A stretch of DNA of 64,000 bases. Origin: an uncultured Aquimarina sp. (lineage in GTDB: Bacteria > Bacteroidota > Bacteroidia > Flavobacteriales > Flavobacteriaceae). The notes under the pieces were generated by a model. The model saw nothing but the letters and a program-made list of their open reading frames with translations. It was not told the origin of the DNA and did no database searches. Location of the stretch: contig CANLEM010000003.1 of NCBI GenBank assembly GCA_947489685.1, forward strand, positions 186,001 to 250,000, given 5' to 3'. The translations under genes and the position numbers were made by a program. How positions within the stretch are numbered: the stretch's first letter is position 1; each line of letters begins with the position of its first letter. Positions 18,958 through 27,978 of this stretch are shown one piece after another.

Positions 18958-19908
18958 ATGGTAAAGAAATTAATCATAAAGTTAGGAGTGTTCGGTCTCA
19001 TTTGTTTGGGGATTGTCACCTTTATATTGGTTAATTATGGAGGATATATCGATTACTTTTATGAAAAATTTACTTCGCCCAATGCAAAATCATTAATTAT
19101 CGGAGATTCTCGTAGTTTTCAGGGAATTCAACCAGTCGTATTGGATGAGGTTTTTGAAGGGAAAGAATATGATACTCCTTTTTTAAATTACAGTTTTACA
19201 ATAGCGCAATCCATAATAGGCCCTTTATATAATCAAAGTATCTATAGAAAATTAGATACATCCACAGACAATGGTATTTATGTGATTTGTATTAGTCCAG
19301 AAATGTTGGTTCAGCATGAAGATTATGATAATGCGTCTGGAGAGTATAGAGAGGCGGGACAGCCTCCTCATAATATGAGGTTTGTGAGTGTTAATCCTAA
19401 CTACGAGTATTTAATAAAGAATTTTTCGTTTTTTCATTTTAGAACATTGTTTCGTAAAAAAGCAAGAGTGCATAAAAATGGATGGCTAGAAGAAACTAAT
19501 TTACCCAGAGATACCAAAGTTTTTGAAGAATGGAAACAAGCCCAAATCGATATTTTTTTAAAAGATGTAGAAAAATATGAATTATCACCAACAAGAATTC
19601 AAAGCTTAAATGATTTGATTACTGAGTTGGATAAACACGGTCATGTGTTTTTAACTAGAATGCCTATTTCAAAAGAGTTTTTGAAATATGAAGACAAATA
19701 TTTTCCTGAATTTGATCACACTATTGATTCAATTGCTAACTTAAAAAAAGTTGCATATTTTGATTTTAACAAGGGCGATATAGTTTATAAAACGTATGAT
19801 GGCCACCATGTAGATAAATTTGCGGGTAAAGAGTTTACCAAAGTACTTGGTGATTCTATTTTACAAAGTATCAAGAGAGAGCGTATAATTAAAAACAGCA
19901 TGGAGTAA
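18958..19908 (+). CDS. SGNH-type periplasmic acyltransferase-like protein (DltD-like role), copy 1
   Basis: 316 aa. A single N-terminal membrane anchor (about residues 9-27) precedes a periplasmic domain with the nucleophile motif LIIGDSRSF (S51) and a C-terminal D281-x-x-H284 (YDGHHVD). These are the SGNH catalytic elements used by DltD, AlgJ and AlgX-like proteins. It starts 3 bases after its MBOAT and would transfer the group to the polysaccharide or to a lipid-linked intermediate. Overall similarity to DltD is not obvious; the role is inferred from motifs and gene order. Confidence 0.7.
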   Translation: MVKKLIIKLGVFGLICLGIVTFILVNYGGYIDYFYEKFTSPNAKSLIIGDSRSFQGIQPVVLDEVFEGKEYDTPFLNYSFTIAQSIIGPLYNQSIYRKLDTSTDNGIYVICISPEMLVQHEDYDNASGEYREAGQPPHNMRFVSVNPNYEYLIKNFSFFHFRTLFRKKARVHKNGWLEETNLPRDTKVFEEWKQAQIDIFLKDVEKYELSPTRIQSLNDLITELDKHGHVFLTRMPISKEFLKYEDKYFPEFDHTIDSIANLKKVAYFDFNKGDIVYKTYDGHHVDKFAGKEFTKVLGDSILQSIKRERIIKNSME

Positions 19909-19910
19909 TT

Positions 19911-21008
19911 ATGAATACATTTATTCCTATAGATTGGTATTATCCTTTGTACTTGAACCTGTGCTTCTTTCTGGTGCTGTTTACGCTCCTGCATACGCGT
20001 ATCCTTAATATGAGTGAGCCTAAAAACCTTTCATTCATCAATTTTACGGGATACATTCTATTGGCCTTTTTAATATTTCATATAGGGCAAAGACCAGCTA
20101 GTCATCGATTTGGAGATACCATAAATTATTATAGGACTTTTCAGCATTACAGTACTGGTGGAGAGATATTGACAGTAAATGATTATGGGTGGCATGTGTT
20201 TATGAAAACCATGGCTAGTTTTACTACCATTCATACTTTTTTTACAATATGCGCTTTCTTTTACATTTTCCCAATGTACAAAATATCAAAGGTGTTCTTT
20301 AAGGAGTATTGGTATTATGCGTTCATAATGTTTGTGGTTTCTTTCTCTTTTTGGACGTATGGGGTTAATGGTATGAGAAATGGTGCCGCTTGTTCCTTGT
20401 TTTTATGGGGAGTAAGTTATCACAGAAATAAAGTAGTCATGGGCTTATTATTTCTAGCAGCTTCGTTTTTTCATAAGACCACGCTGTTACCAATTTTTGC
20501 ATTTATTATTACGTATGTCTATAATAATCCCAAATTTTATTTTAAAGCATGGCTGGCCTGTATTCCTTTGTCATTGGCACTAGGTAGTGTATGGATTGCT
20601 CTATTTGCAAACTTAGGTTTTGGGGATGATGATAGATTGGCAGGGTACCTGACTAGTGAGGCAGCTGAAGGAACATTCTCTAGCACAGGTTTTCGATGGG
20701 ATTTTTTGTTCCATAGTGCTTTTGCCGTTTTTGCAGGTTGGTATTTTGTATTTAGGAAAAAATTTGATGATCCGATATATAATAAACTTTTAAATACCTA
20801 TCTAATTTGCAATGGTTTTTGGATTTTGGTGATCAATGCAAATTTTTCAAATAGGTTTGCATATCTATCTTGGTTTATGATGGCCATAATTATTGCGTAT
20901 CCATTTTTAAAACAGAGATTTTTTAAAGACCAACATTTTTTACTGGGAAAAGTAATAGTCATCTATTTTTTATTCACCTATTTCATGTATTACCTATTTT
21001 GGGGATAA
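19911..21008 (+). CDS. EpsG-family polysaccharide polymerase (Wzy-like)
   Basis: 365 aa with about 9-10 hydrophobic helices. The segments FGDTINYYRTF (about residue 60) and NGMRNGAACSLFLWG are characteristic of EpsG-family membrane proteins, which act as Wzy-type polymerases joining repeat units on undecaprenyl diphosphate in the periplasm. It is the only polymerase-like gene in the locus. It lies 2 bases after the SGNH gene and 18 before a GT2 gene. The single start ATG at 19911 gives a sensible first helix. Confidence 0.85.
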   Translation: MNTFIPIDWYYPLYLNLCFFLVLFTLLHTRILNMSEPKNLSFINFTGYILLAFLIFHIGQRPASHRFGDTINYYRTFQHYSTGGEILTVNDYGWHVFMKTMASFTTIHTFFTICAFFYIFPMYKISKVFFKEYWYYAFIMFVVSFSFWTYGVNGMRNGAACSLFLWGVSYHRNKVVMGLLFLAASFFHKTTLLPIFAFIITYVYNNPKFYFKAWLACIPLSLALGSVWIALFANLGFGDDDRLAGYLTSEAAEGTFSSTGFRWDFLFHSAFAVFAGWYFVFRKKFDDPIYNKLLNTYLICNGFWILVINANFSNRFAYLSWFMMAIIIAYPFLKQRFFKDQHFLLGKVIVIYFLFTYFMYYLFWG

Positions 21009-21026
21009 CTCTTAAACTAACAACTA

Positions 21027-21917
21027 ATGAAAACGATTACAGTATTCACACCAACATATAACCGAGCATATTGCCTGGATCAATGTTATCAAAGTTTAAT
21101 ACGGCAAACCAATCAGGATTTTGTTTGGCTAATTATCGATGATGGCTCGTCGGATAATACCAAAGAATTAGTGAATTCATGGATCAAAGAAGATAAGATT
21201 GCCATACGATATCATTTTCAAGAAAACTTAGGAATGCATGGAGGCCATAACGCAGCATATCGTTTGATAGAAACTCCTTTAAATGTATGTATAGATAGTG
21301 ATGATTTTATGCCTGATGACGCTGTTGAAAAGATTTTGGTGAACTGGGAACATATCAAAGACAAACCTCAATTTGCAGGATTGGTTGGATTAGATGCAGA
21401 TACCAAAGGAAACCTTATAGGCACATCCATACCTCAAGATTTAAAAGAAACGAGATTGTATGACCTGTATCATAAGCATGCAGTACAAGGAGATAAAAAA
21501 CTTGTATACAGAACCGAGGTTGTAAAAAAATACCCTCCATATCCTATTTTTGAAGGTGAACGATTTGTTCCTCTTGGGTACTTGTATCAAATGATTGATC
21601 AGGACTATAAACTATTTCCTGTTAATGAGGTATTTTGTATTGTAGAATACCTAGCCGATGGTTCTAGTATGAATATGCTTAAACAATATCGAAGACACCC
21701 TAATGGTTTTGCTTTTTCTAGAAAAAGTAGAATGCAATTAGGAGAGAGTTTTAAAGAACAGTTTAAGAATGCAATTCATTATGTTTCGAGTTCTTTGTTT
21801 ACTAAAAATGGTTCTTTTTTAAAAGAATCTCCTAAAAAGTTTATTACTATTCTCGCTATTCCGTTTGGAGTGCTATTAAACATGTATATAAGACTTAAAA
21901 CCCAAAAAGGAGTATAA
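21027..21917 (+). CDS. Glycosyltransferase family 2 (GT-A, inverting)
   Basis: 296 aa. The GT2 signature VFTPTYNRAYCLDQCYQSL opens the protein; the first acidic residues are in LIIDDGSSDNT, and the metal-binding DxD-like element is CIDSDDFM near residue 93. A C-terminal hydrophobic stretch (about 270-290) may associate it with the membrane. It is the only GT2 in the locus and adds one sugar by inversion. Overlaps the following GT4 by one base. Sugar specificity cannot be read. Confidence 0.92.
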   Translation: MKTITVFTPTYNRAYCLDQCYQSLIRQTNQDFVWLIIDDGSSDNTKELVNSWIKEDKIAIRYHFQENLGMHGGHNAAYRLIETPLNVCIDSDDFMPDDAVEKILVNWEHIKDKPQFAGLVGLDADTKGNLIGTSIPQDLKETRLYDLYHKHAVQGDKKLVYRTEVVKKYPPYPIFEGERFVPLGYLYQMIDQDYKLFPVNEVFCIVEYLADGSSMNMLKQYRRHPNGFAFSRKSRMQLGESFKEQFKNAIHYVSSSLFTKNGSFLKESPKKFITILAIPFGVLLNMYIRLKTQKGV

Positions 21918-23056
21918 TGGCACCTATACGAGTTTTACAAGTTTTTACCATCATGAATCGAGGAGGAGCAGAGTCAATGATCATGAACTATTATCGACAG
22001 ATAGATCGTGATAAGGTTCAGTTTGATTTCTTGGTGCACAGAAAAGAGAAAGCCGCTTTTGATGATGAAATACATGCTCTTGGAGGAAAAATATATCGTT
22101 TGGATCCGATAAGCCCTTTTTTTCCTGGAAAATATTATGATTCGTTACGAAACTTTTTTAACGAACATAAAGACTATGCTATTATACATTCGCATCTAAA
22201 CACATTTAGCAGTTTTCCCTTAAAAATTGCAAAAGAATTTAATATCCCGTGTAGAATTGCTCATGCTCATATTGCAATCGATGACGTTAATTTTTCTAGC
22301 CTTTCAAAAGAAGGTATTAAAGAAACATTAAAAAAACTTGTAAAGTTACGCTTAAAAAGAAGGGTAAAAAATCATACAACACACTTGTTTTCTTGCGGAG
22401 AGAAAGCTGGGAAATGGTTATTTGGAGAACGATCATCTTTCGAAATGATGAACAATGCTATAGATACAAAACAGTTTGAATATAATAGTACTACAAGTAC
22501 GACATACAAAAAAGAACTAAGTATTTCCGAAAACACTTTGGTTTTGGGTCATGTAGGACGTTTTGCTAGTCAAAAAAATCATTCTTTTCTTATTGATGTT
22601 TTTGCTTCTGTATTAAAACAAAAAGAAAATTGCGTTTTGATCCTTGTTGGTGATGGACCATTAAAAGAAGAGATAGAGAGAAAAGCTAAAAACCTAGGCA
22701 TCCAAAATAAAGTAAAGTTTTTGGGAGTAAGAGCCGATATTCCTCAATTGTTACAGATGTTTGACATATTTGTGTTTCCTTCATTTTATGAAGGATTACC
22801 GGTTACTTTAATCGAAGCGCAGGCTGCTGGTATAAAAGTATTAGCTTCGGATACTATTACTACAGAAGTTCATCTAACAAAGGATATAGAGTTTATAAGT
22901 ATAAATAAACCTGAGGATGCAGATGTATGGGCTACAAAAATTCAAAAAACGGATATTTCAAAAAAGGGGCAAAACACTGATAAAATTATAAAAGCAAATT
23001 ATGATATTGTTTCCAATACCGAAATGATGCAAAATTTTTATTTAAAACACGCTTAA
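21917..23056 (+). CDS. Glycosyltransferase family 4 (GT-B)
   Basis: 379 aa. Starts RVLQVFTIMNRGGAESMIMNYYRQ, typical of EpsF/CapM-like GT4 enzymes; the acceptor-side IIHSHLNTFS and the C-terminal FPSFYEGLPVTLIEAQAAG (EX7E) are clear. Retaining mechanism, cytoplasmic face. Its start overlaps the stop of the GT2 gene by one base, and the CapK-like enzyme follows after 8 bases. Donor unknown. Confidence 0.92.
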   Translation: MAPIRVLQVFTIMNRGGAESMIMNYYRQIDRDKVQFDFLVHRKEKAAFDDEIHALGGKIYRLDPISPFFPGKYYDSLRNFFNEHKDYAIIHSHLNTFSSFPLKIAKEFNIPCRIAHAHIAIDDVNFSSLSKEGIKETLKKLVKLRLKRRVKNHTTHLFSCGEKAGKWLFGERSSFEMMNNAIDTKQFEYNSTTSTTYKKELSISENTLVLGHVGRFASQKNHSFLIDVFASVLKQKENCVLILVGDGPLKEEIERKAKNLGIQNKVKFLGVRADIPQLLQMFDIFVFPSFYEGLPVTLIEAQAAGIKVLASDTITTEVHLTKDIEFISINKPEDADVWATKIQKTDISKKGQNTDKIIKANYDIVSNTEMMQNFYLKHA

Positions 23057-23064
23057 AGACAACT

Positions 23065-24465
23065 ATGGCAGGAATAAAAGAGAAAATATATAATCATCTT
23101 CCTTATCCGTTTAAATTCATTTTGCTGAATATTAAAGGGTATTTAAATACCAAACAGCGATATAATAAAGAATTTAAAGCCTATCTAAAAGAACATATTG
23201 ATTTATGGGATGCCGATCTTAATACGGTAACCACATATCAAAATAAAAAATTGACGGTACTACTCTCAGAAGCCTTAGCGTATTCAGATTGGTATGCAGC
23301 AATAATGAAAGAATTAGGGATCACTGTACAGGATATACAAAAGGATCCGATGCATGTGTTGCAGAGAATGCCTATTTTGAAAAAAATAGATAGAAAGACC
23401 AAAGTAGATCTTATTGTTAATAAAAAAAGAGAAACCGCTATGGTAGGACATACTAGCGGAACGTCTGGTTCTCCTACTATTGATTACCTTGATCTGGATT
23501 CTATAAATGTATCTTTTGCCATATGGAAAAGATTTCATCACGTTATCGGTGTTATCCCTGGTAATAAGCAAGTTCGGTTTTCTGGTAGATTGATTGTAGA
23601 TACTGCAACCAAAAAGCCACCATTTTGGGTGTATAATTACTTTGAGAAGCAATTATTAATGTCCACCTATCATCTTACAGATGCCAATTTAGGTAGCTAT
23701 ATAAAAAAATTAAACAAATTCAAACCAGAATTAATTGATGGTTACCCTTCTGCGATTTACATAATTAGTAAGTATATAAATAAACATAATATATCTCTAA
23801 GCTTTATTCCTAAAGCTATCGCTGTTACAGCAGAAACACTTTATGATTATCAACGTGTTGAAATTGAAAAAGCGTTTAACTGTCATGTTTTTAATCAATA
23901 CGCGTCTAGCGAAGGTAGTCCGTTTATAACGGAATGTGTACAGGGTAATCTGCATCTCAATTTGGATTCTGGAGTTTTTGAATTTATGAATACTAAGGGA
24001 GAACCTGCCAAAGCAGGTGAAATCGCTAAATTAATAGTTACCAGTTATATAAATTATAAAACTCCTTTAATTCGATATGATATTGGGGATACTGTGTTAT
24101 TATCGAAAGAAGAAGAAAAATGCGGTTGCGGTTGTACTATGCCTATTATTGAAAAAATTATCGGAAGAGAAGATGATATCCTATGGACCGAAGAGAAAGG
24201 ATATGTGGGAAGAATGGATACGGCCTATAAAGGTTTAAAGGGTATTGTTAAAAGCCAAATTATACAAGAAACACCTGCAAAAATTATTGTTAATGTAATT
24301 GCAGATACAGATTTTGATGAGTCTATGAAGCAACAATTATTAGGTAACTTGAAAGATAGATTAGGACAAAAGATAGCATATCAAATAAACGAAGTCGACG
24401 ATATCGTTCTGGGACCTAATGGAAAATTTGATGCAGTAAAAAGGAACTTTGAATTAGAATTTTAA
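23065..24465 (+). CDS. CapK/PaaK-like adenylate-forming enzyme, copy 1
   Basis: 466 aa. The P-loop-like GHTSGTSGSP (about residues 129-138) and the ADP-form segments NQYASSEGSPF and LIRYDIGDTV place it with phenylacetate-CoA ligase and coenzyme F390 synthetase. A CGCGC cluster near residue 350 is typical of the polysaccharide-locus branch (CapK). The family activates a carboxylate by AMP; what the CapK branch acts on is not established. There is no phenylacetate pathway here. Located between two GT4 genes. A shorter relative is at 35007. Confidence 0.8.
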   Translation: MAGIKEKIYNHLPYPFKFILLNIKGYLNTKQRYNKEFKAYLKEHIDLWDADLNTVTTYQNKKLTVLLSEALAYSDWYAAIMKELGITVQDIQKDPMHVLQRMPILKKIDRKTKVDLIVNKKRETAMVGHTSGTSGSPTIDYLDLDSINVSFAIWKRFHHVIGVIPGNKQVRFSGRLIVDTATKKPPFWVYNYFEKQLLMSTYHLTDANLGSYIKKLNKFKPELIDGYPSAIYIISKYINKHNISLSFIPKAIAVTAETLYDYQRVEIEKAFNCHVFNQYASSEGSPFITECVQGNLHLNLDSGVFEFMNTKGEPAKAGEIAKLIVTSYINYKTPLIRYDIGDTVLLSKEEEKCGCGCTMPIIEKIIGREDDILWTEEKGYVGRMDTAYKGLKGIVKSQIIQETPAKIIVNVIADTDFDESMKQQLLGNLKDRLGQKIAYQINEVDDIVLGPNGKFDAVKRNFELEF

Positions 24466-24504
24466 TAACTATAAAATAGAATTCGTTAAAACCAATATAC
24501 TAAT

Positions 24505-25548
24505 TTGACAATTGTACATATCATAACGGGATTGAGTGGAGGTGGAGCCGAACATATGGTGTTAGAACTGGCCGGACAAACTGTGGGTACTCAAAATAAA
24601 ACCATGGCTATTGCTGTTTCTAATAGAAAGCAAATACTCCATAAGTTCGAGGAGAAAGGAATCGAATGTCATTTCTTGAATATTACTTCTCCTAAATCCT
24701 TGCTTCCTGGATTAAAGCATTTAAAAGAGATTACCAAAGACGAAAAAGATGTTGTTTTTCATTGTCATATGTTTCATGCTTTTGCTATGGGATTGCTATG
24801 TAAAATCTTTTTCAAGAATGCTCCGATCGTATTTACATTGCACACAAATAAAGTAAAGCAACTATACAGGCGGTTGTTATTGTTTTTTACTAAGGTATTT
24901 CGAAAAAGCGATATTATTTTTAGTAATAATTCGAGAAAATGGTATTTGAAAAATAGTATTGCCATACCTAATGGTGTGGATACGACGAGGTTTGATAATA
25001 CAGTCAAAATACAAAAAAAACCTTTTGTGTTTTTGTTTCTTGGGAGATTAACCGAACCCAAAAACCCATTATACCTCGTTGAATTAGTAAAACGTCTTTT
25101 GGCGAATAATCATACAGATTTTGTAATCAATGTAGTAGGTGATGGTGGATTTCGAACCATTCTTGAAGATACTATTAAACAAAATGATGTATCAGAATAT
25201 ATAAAGTTATTTGGTCATCAAGACAACGTAACGGATTACTTAAGGGACGCTAATTGTTTGTTGATCACATCGCTTTGGGAAGGGATGCCGGTTTCGATTA
25301 TAGAAGCAGGTGCTTCTAAATTACCTGTAATATCAACCCCTGTAGGTAGTATTCCGGATTTTTTGAATGATGAGAATGCTTATGTCTCTAATCTTGATAA
25401 TTTTCATGAAGCAACAATATCTGTATTAACTAATTATGATATAGCGGTACAAAAGGCCGAACACATGTATAAACTAGTTATGGATAAATATGATATCGAT
25501 GCAATCTATAAGCTGCATGTAGATCTTTATCAAAGTGTAATTAAATAA
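24505..25548 (+). CDS. Glycosyltransferase family 4 (GT-B)
   Basis: 347 aa with a TTG start; the chain opens TIVHIITGLSGGGAEHMVLEL, the standard GT4 N terminus, which supports this start. The C-terminal site is SLWEGMPVSIIEAGASKLP with EX7E. A retaining glycosyltransferase for the repeat unit, and the last GT in block 1. 39 bases separate it from the CapK-like gene and 23 from the second MBOAT. Confidence 0.9.
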   Translation: MTIVHIITGLSGGGAEHMVLELAGQTVGTQNKTMAIAVSNRKQILHKFEEKGIECHFLNITSPKSLLPGLKHLKEITKDEKDVVFHCHMFHAFAMGLLCKIFFKNAPIVFTLHTNKVKQLYRRLLLFFTKVFRKSDIIFSNNSRKWYLKNSIAIPNGVDTTRFDNTVKIQKKPFVFLFLGRLTEPKNPLYLVELVKRLLANNHTDFVINVVGDGGFRTILEDTIKQNDVSEYIKLFGHQDNVTDYLRDANCLLITSLWEGMPVSIIEAGASKLPVISTPVGSIPDFLNDENAYVSNLDNFHEATISVLTNYDIAVQKAEHMYKLVMDKYDIDAIYKLHVDLYQSVIK

Positions 25549-25571
25549 TTAAAATTATAGAATAAAACAGT

Positions 25572-26981
25572 ATGCTTTTTAACTCTTTTGATTTTCTTAT
25601 TTTTTTACCCATCGTTTTTATACTGTATTGGGTTTTAGTTAAGGATATTAGGTTACAAAATATACTTTTGCTAGTAGCTAGTTATGTTTTTTATGGCTGG
25701 TGGGATTGGCGTTTTCTTTCTTTAATTGCGCTTAGTACAATAACAGATTATGTGGTTGGATTTAGAATTCAGAATTCTAATGTTCAGCATATAAAAAAGA
25801 GATGGCTTTGGGTCAGTATCTCGTTTAATATAGGCCTGCTTGGGTTTTTTAAATATTTCAATTTCTTTATAGATTCATGGGTAGATCTGTTAGCATCGAT
25901 GGGTTATCAACCTCAAAATGTTTGGATGTTAAATATTTTATTACCTGTTGGTATTTCTTTTTATACATTTCAAACTATGTCATACTCGATTGATATATAT
26001 AAGGGAAAATTAAAACCAACAAAGAATTTTATTGCTTTTGCAGCCTTCGTTTCGTTTTTTCCGCAATTGGTTGCCGGTCCTATAGAAAGAGCAACTAATT
26101 TACTACCACAGTTTTTGAAAAAAAGAGAGTTTACCTATCGGGCATTTTCTTACGGTATTAAATTAATGATCTGGGGTTTCTTCCTAAAATTAGTAGTAGC
26201 TGATAGAGCGGCAATCTATGTTAATGCTGTATTTAATAATATCGAAAATCATGATGGCTTAACCTTTATAGCGGCTACTTTATTTTTTGCTTTTCAGATT
26301 TATGGAGATTTTGCAGGGTATTCTTTAATCGCTATTGGTACTGCCAAACTATTTGGATTCGATTTAATGACCAATTTTAGACGTCCATATTTTTCGGCTT
26401 CGGTAGGAGAGTTTTGGACACGATGGCATATTTCTTTATCTACTTGGTTTAGAGATTATTTGTATATACCGCTAGGAGGTAATAGAGTAGCTAAACCAAG
26501 GTGGCTTTTTAACCTATTTATTACCTTTTTGATTAGTGGGTTATGGCATGGCGCAAACTGGACATTTGTTGTTTGGGGAGCACTAAATGGAATATATCTA
26601 ATTATTGAAGCGCTACTTTTTAAGAAAAATAGAAAAGGATTGCTTAATGTTTTTGTAACGTTTTGTTTGATCAACTTTGCCTGGATATTCTTTAGAGCTA
26701 ATAGCTTAGAGAATGCAGTAGATATACTAACAGATATTTTTACCACTCCTGGAAGATTGTATATAGGTAGCGGAGATGATATTGCAGCTTCTCTTTATGC
26801 TACTCTCGCAATTATAATGTTGATATTGATCGAAACCAAGAAAGAATATTTCAATACCATCTTTTCAATTTCTAAAAACAAACTTGAAATTGTACGATTA
26901 GCAGGATATGCATTGGTGGTGTTTATGATTTTGTATTTTGGAGTGTTTGGAGAAAGTCAATTTATTTATTTTCAATTTTAA
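25572..26981 (+). CDS. MBOAT-family O-acyltransferase (AlgI-like), copy 2
   Basis: 469 aa with about 10-12 helices. Starts MLFNSFDFLIFLP; H286 in FWTRWHISLSTWFRDYLYIPLGG and H326 in GLWHGANW are the AlgI-type MBOAT residues; the chain ends QFIYFQF. It is closely related to copies 3 (27979) and 4 (46076), much less to copy 1. Family members move acetyl or other acyl groups to the periplasm for O-acylation of polysaccharide. Its SGNH partner starts 2 bases downstream. No dedicated adenylation enzyme is adjacent, so acetyl-CoA is a likely donor. Confidence 0.92.
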   Translation: MLFNSFDFLIFLPIVFILYWVLVKDIRLQNILLLVASYVFYGWWDWRFLSLIALSTITDYVVGFRIQNSNVQHIKKRWLWVSISFNIGLLGFFKYFNFFIDSWVDLLASMGYQPQNVWMLNILLPVGISFYTFQTMSYSIDIYKGKLKPTKNFIAFAAFVSFFPQLVAGPIERATNLLPQFLKKREFTYRAFSYGIKLMIWGFFLKLVVADRAAIYVNAVFNNIENHDGLTFIAATLFFAFQIYGDFAGYSLIAIGTAKLFGFDLMTNFRRPYFSASVGEFWTRWHISLSTWFRDYLYIPLGGNRVAKPRWLFNLFITFLISGLWHGANWTFVVWGALNGIYLIIEALLFKKNRKGLLNVFVTFCLINFAWIFFRANSLENAVDILTDIFTTPGRLYIGSGDDIAASLYATLAIIMLILIETKKEYFNTIFSISKNKLEIVRLAGYALVVFMILYFGVFGESQFIYFQF

Positions 26982-26983
26982 CG

Positions 26984-27907
26984 ATGATTAAGAAAGACTA
27001 TAAAATATCGATATTTAAAATTGTAAAATTTCTACTGATTTTGCTAATAGTAGATTTTACATTTGGAGCCATCTCTCAATATGTTTTTTTTAATCAAAAG
27101 ACGGGAAAATTTGCTCGTGCAACTCATGCCATAGAGCAAACAAATGCAAAGATTTTAATATTCGGAAGTTCTCATGCCCATCGTCATTATGTGCCAGAAA
27201 TGTTTGAAAAAGAACTACAAACATCTTCATATAATGCAGGTGCAGAGGGGCAACAATTATTGTATCATACTGCTCTCCAAAAAATGATTTTGAAAAGAAC
27301 TAAACCCGATTTGATTATTTTAAATATTGATGAAGATTTCCTGTATGGATCTCAAGCTGCATATGATAGACTTAGTGATTTACATCCATACTATGATAAC
27401 CATAGAAAAGAACTTAAACCGATATTGGCATTGCAGTCAAGATTTGTAGATGTTAAACTGTTTTTTAAATCGTATCAAACCAATTCGACTTTGGTACATG
27501 CAATACGGTATTACTTAGCTCCGCAAACTGATTTTAAAGGATATCGACCTTTGTATGGAAAGTTAAATGCTTCGGATAAATTAAAGGAGGTAGAAACTGA
27601 TGAAATTGAAACCAAGATAGATCAAAATTTTGTAAATGCATTTACGTCCTTTATTGCAACTGCAAAGGATAATAATATAAAGTTGGTTATGGTAACGTCT
27701 CCTAATTTGATTAAGAAAGAGCATTTGGATAATGAGTCGTTTCGTATGATGAAAGAGATTATAAAAAAGAAAAATATTACAATGATTGATTTTTTTAATT
27801 CTGAGCGTTTTTTGGATAAATATGAATTGTTTCATGATAGTTCTCATCTAAATAATGAAGGGGCTAGATTGTTTAGCTCTTTATTGGCAAAAGAAATTAA
27901 AAAATGA
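26984..27907 (+). CDS. SGNH-type periplasmic protein, copy 2
   Basis: 307 aa. One N-terminal anchor helix (about residues 10-30), then a periplasmic domain with IFGSSHAHRH (S62/S63) and a C-terminal D285-x-x-H288 in FHDSSHLNNEGA, the SGNH Ser and Asp-His elements. It starts 2 bases after MBOAT copy 2, so the two should act as a pair: MBOAT exports the acyl group and this protein places it on the glycan. The exact acceptor is unknown. A 71-base gap without a clear terminator follows. Confidence 0.72.
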   Translation: MIKKDYKISIFKIVKFLLILLIVDFTFGAISQYVFFNQKTGKFARATHAIEQTNAKILIFGSSHAHRHYVPEMFEKELQTSSYNAGAEGQQLLYHTALQKMILKRTKPDLIILNIDEDFLYGSQAAYDRLSDLHPYYDNHRKELKPILALQSRFVDVKLFFKSYQTNSTLVHAIRYYLAPQTDFKGYRPLYGKLNASDKLKEVETDEIETKIDQNFVNAFTSFIATAKDNNIKLVMVTSPNLIKKEHLDNESFRMMKEIIKKKNITMIDFFNSERFLDKYELFHDSSHLNNEGARLFSSLLAKEIKK

Positions 27908-27978
27908 AACTATAATTAGATAATAATAAGGAGTGCTATACGCGACTTAAGTATGAATTTTTAGAATTACAATGATAT

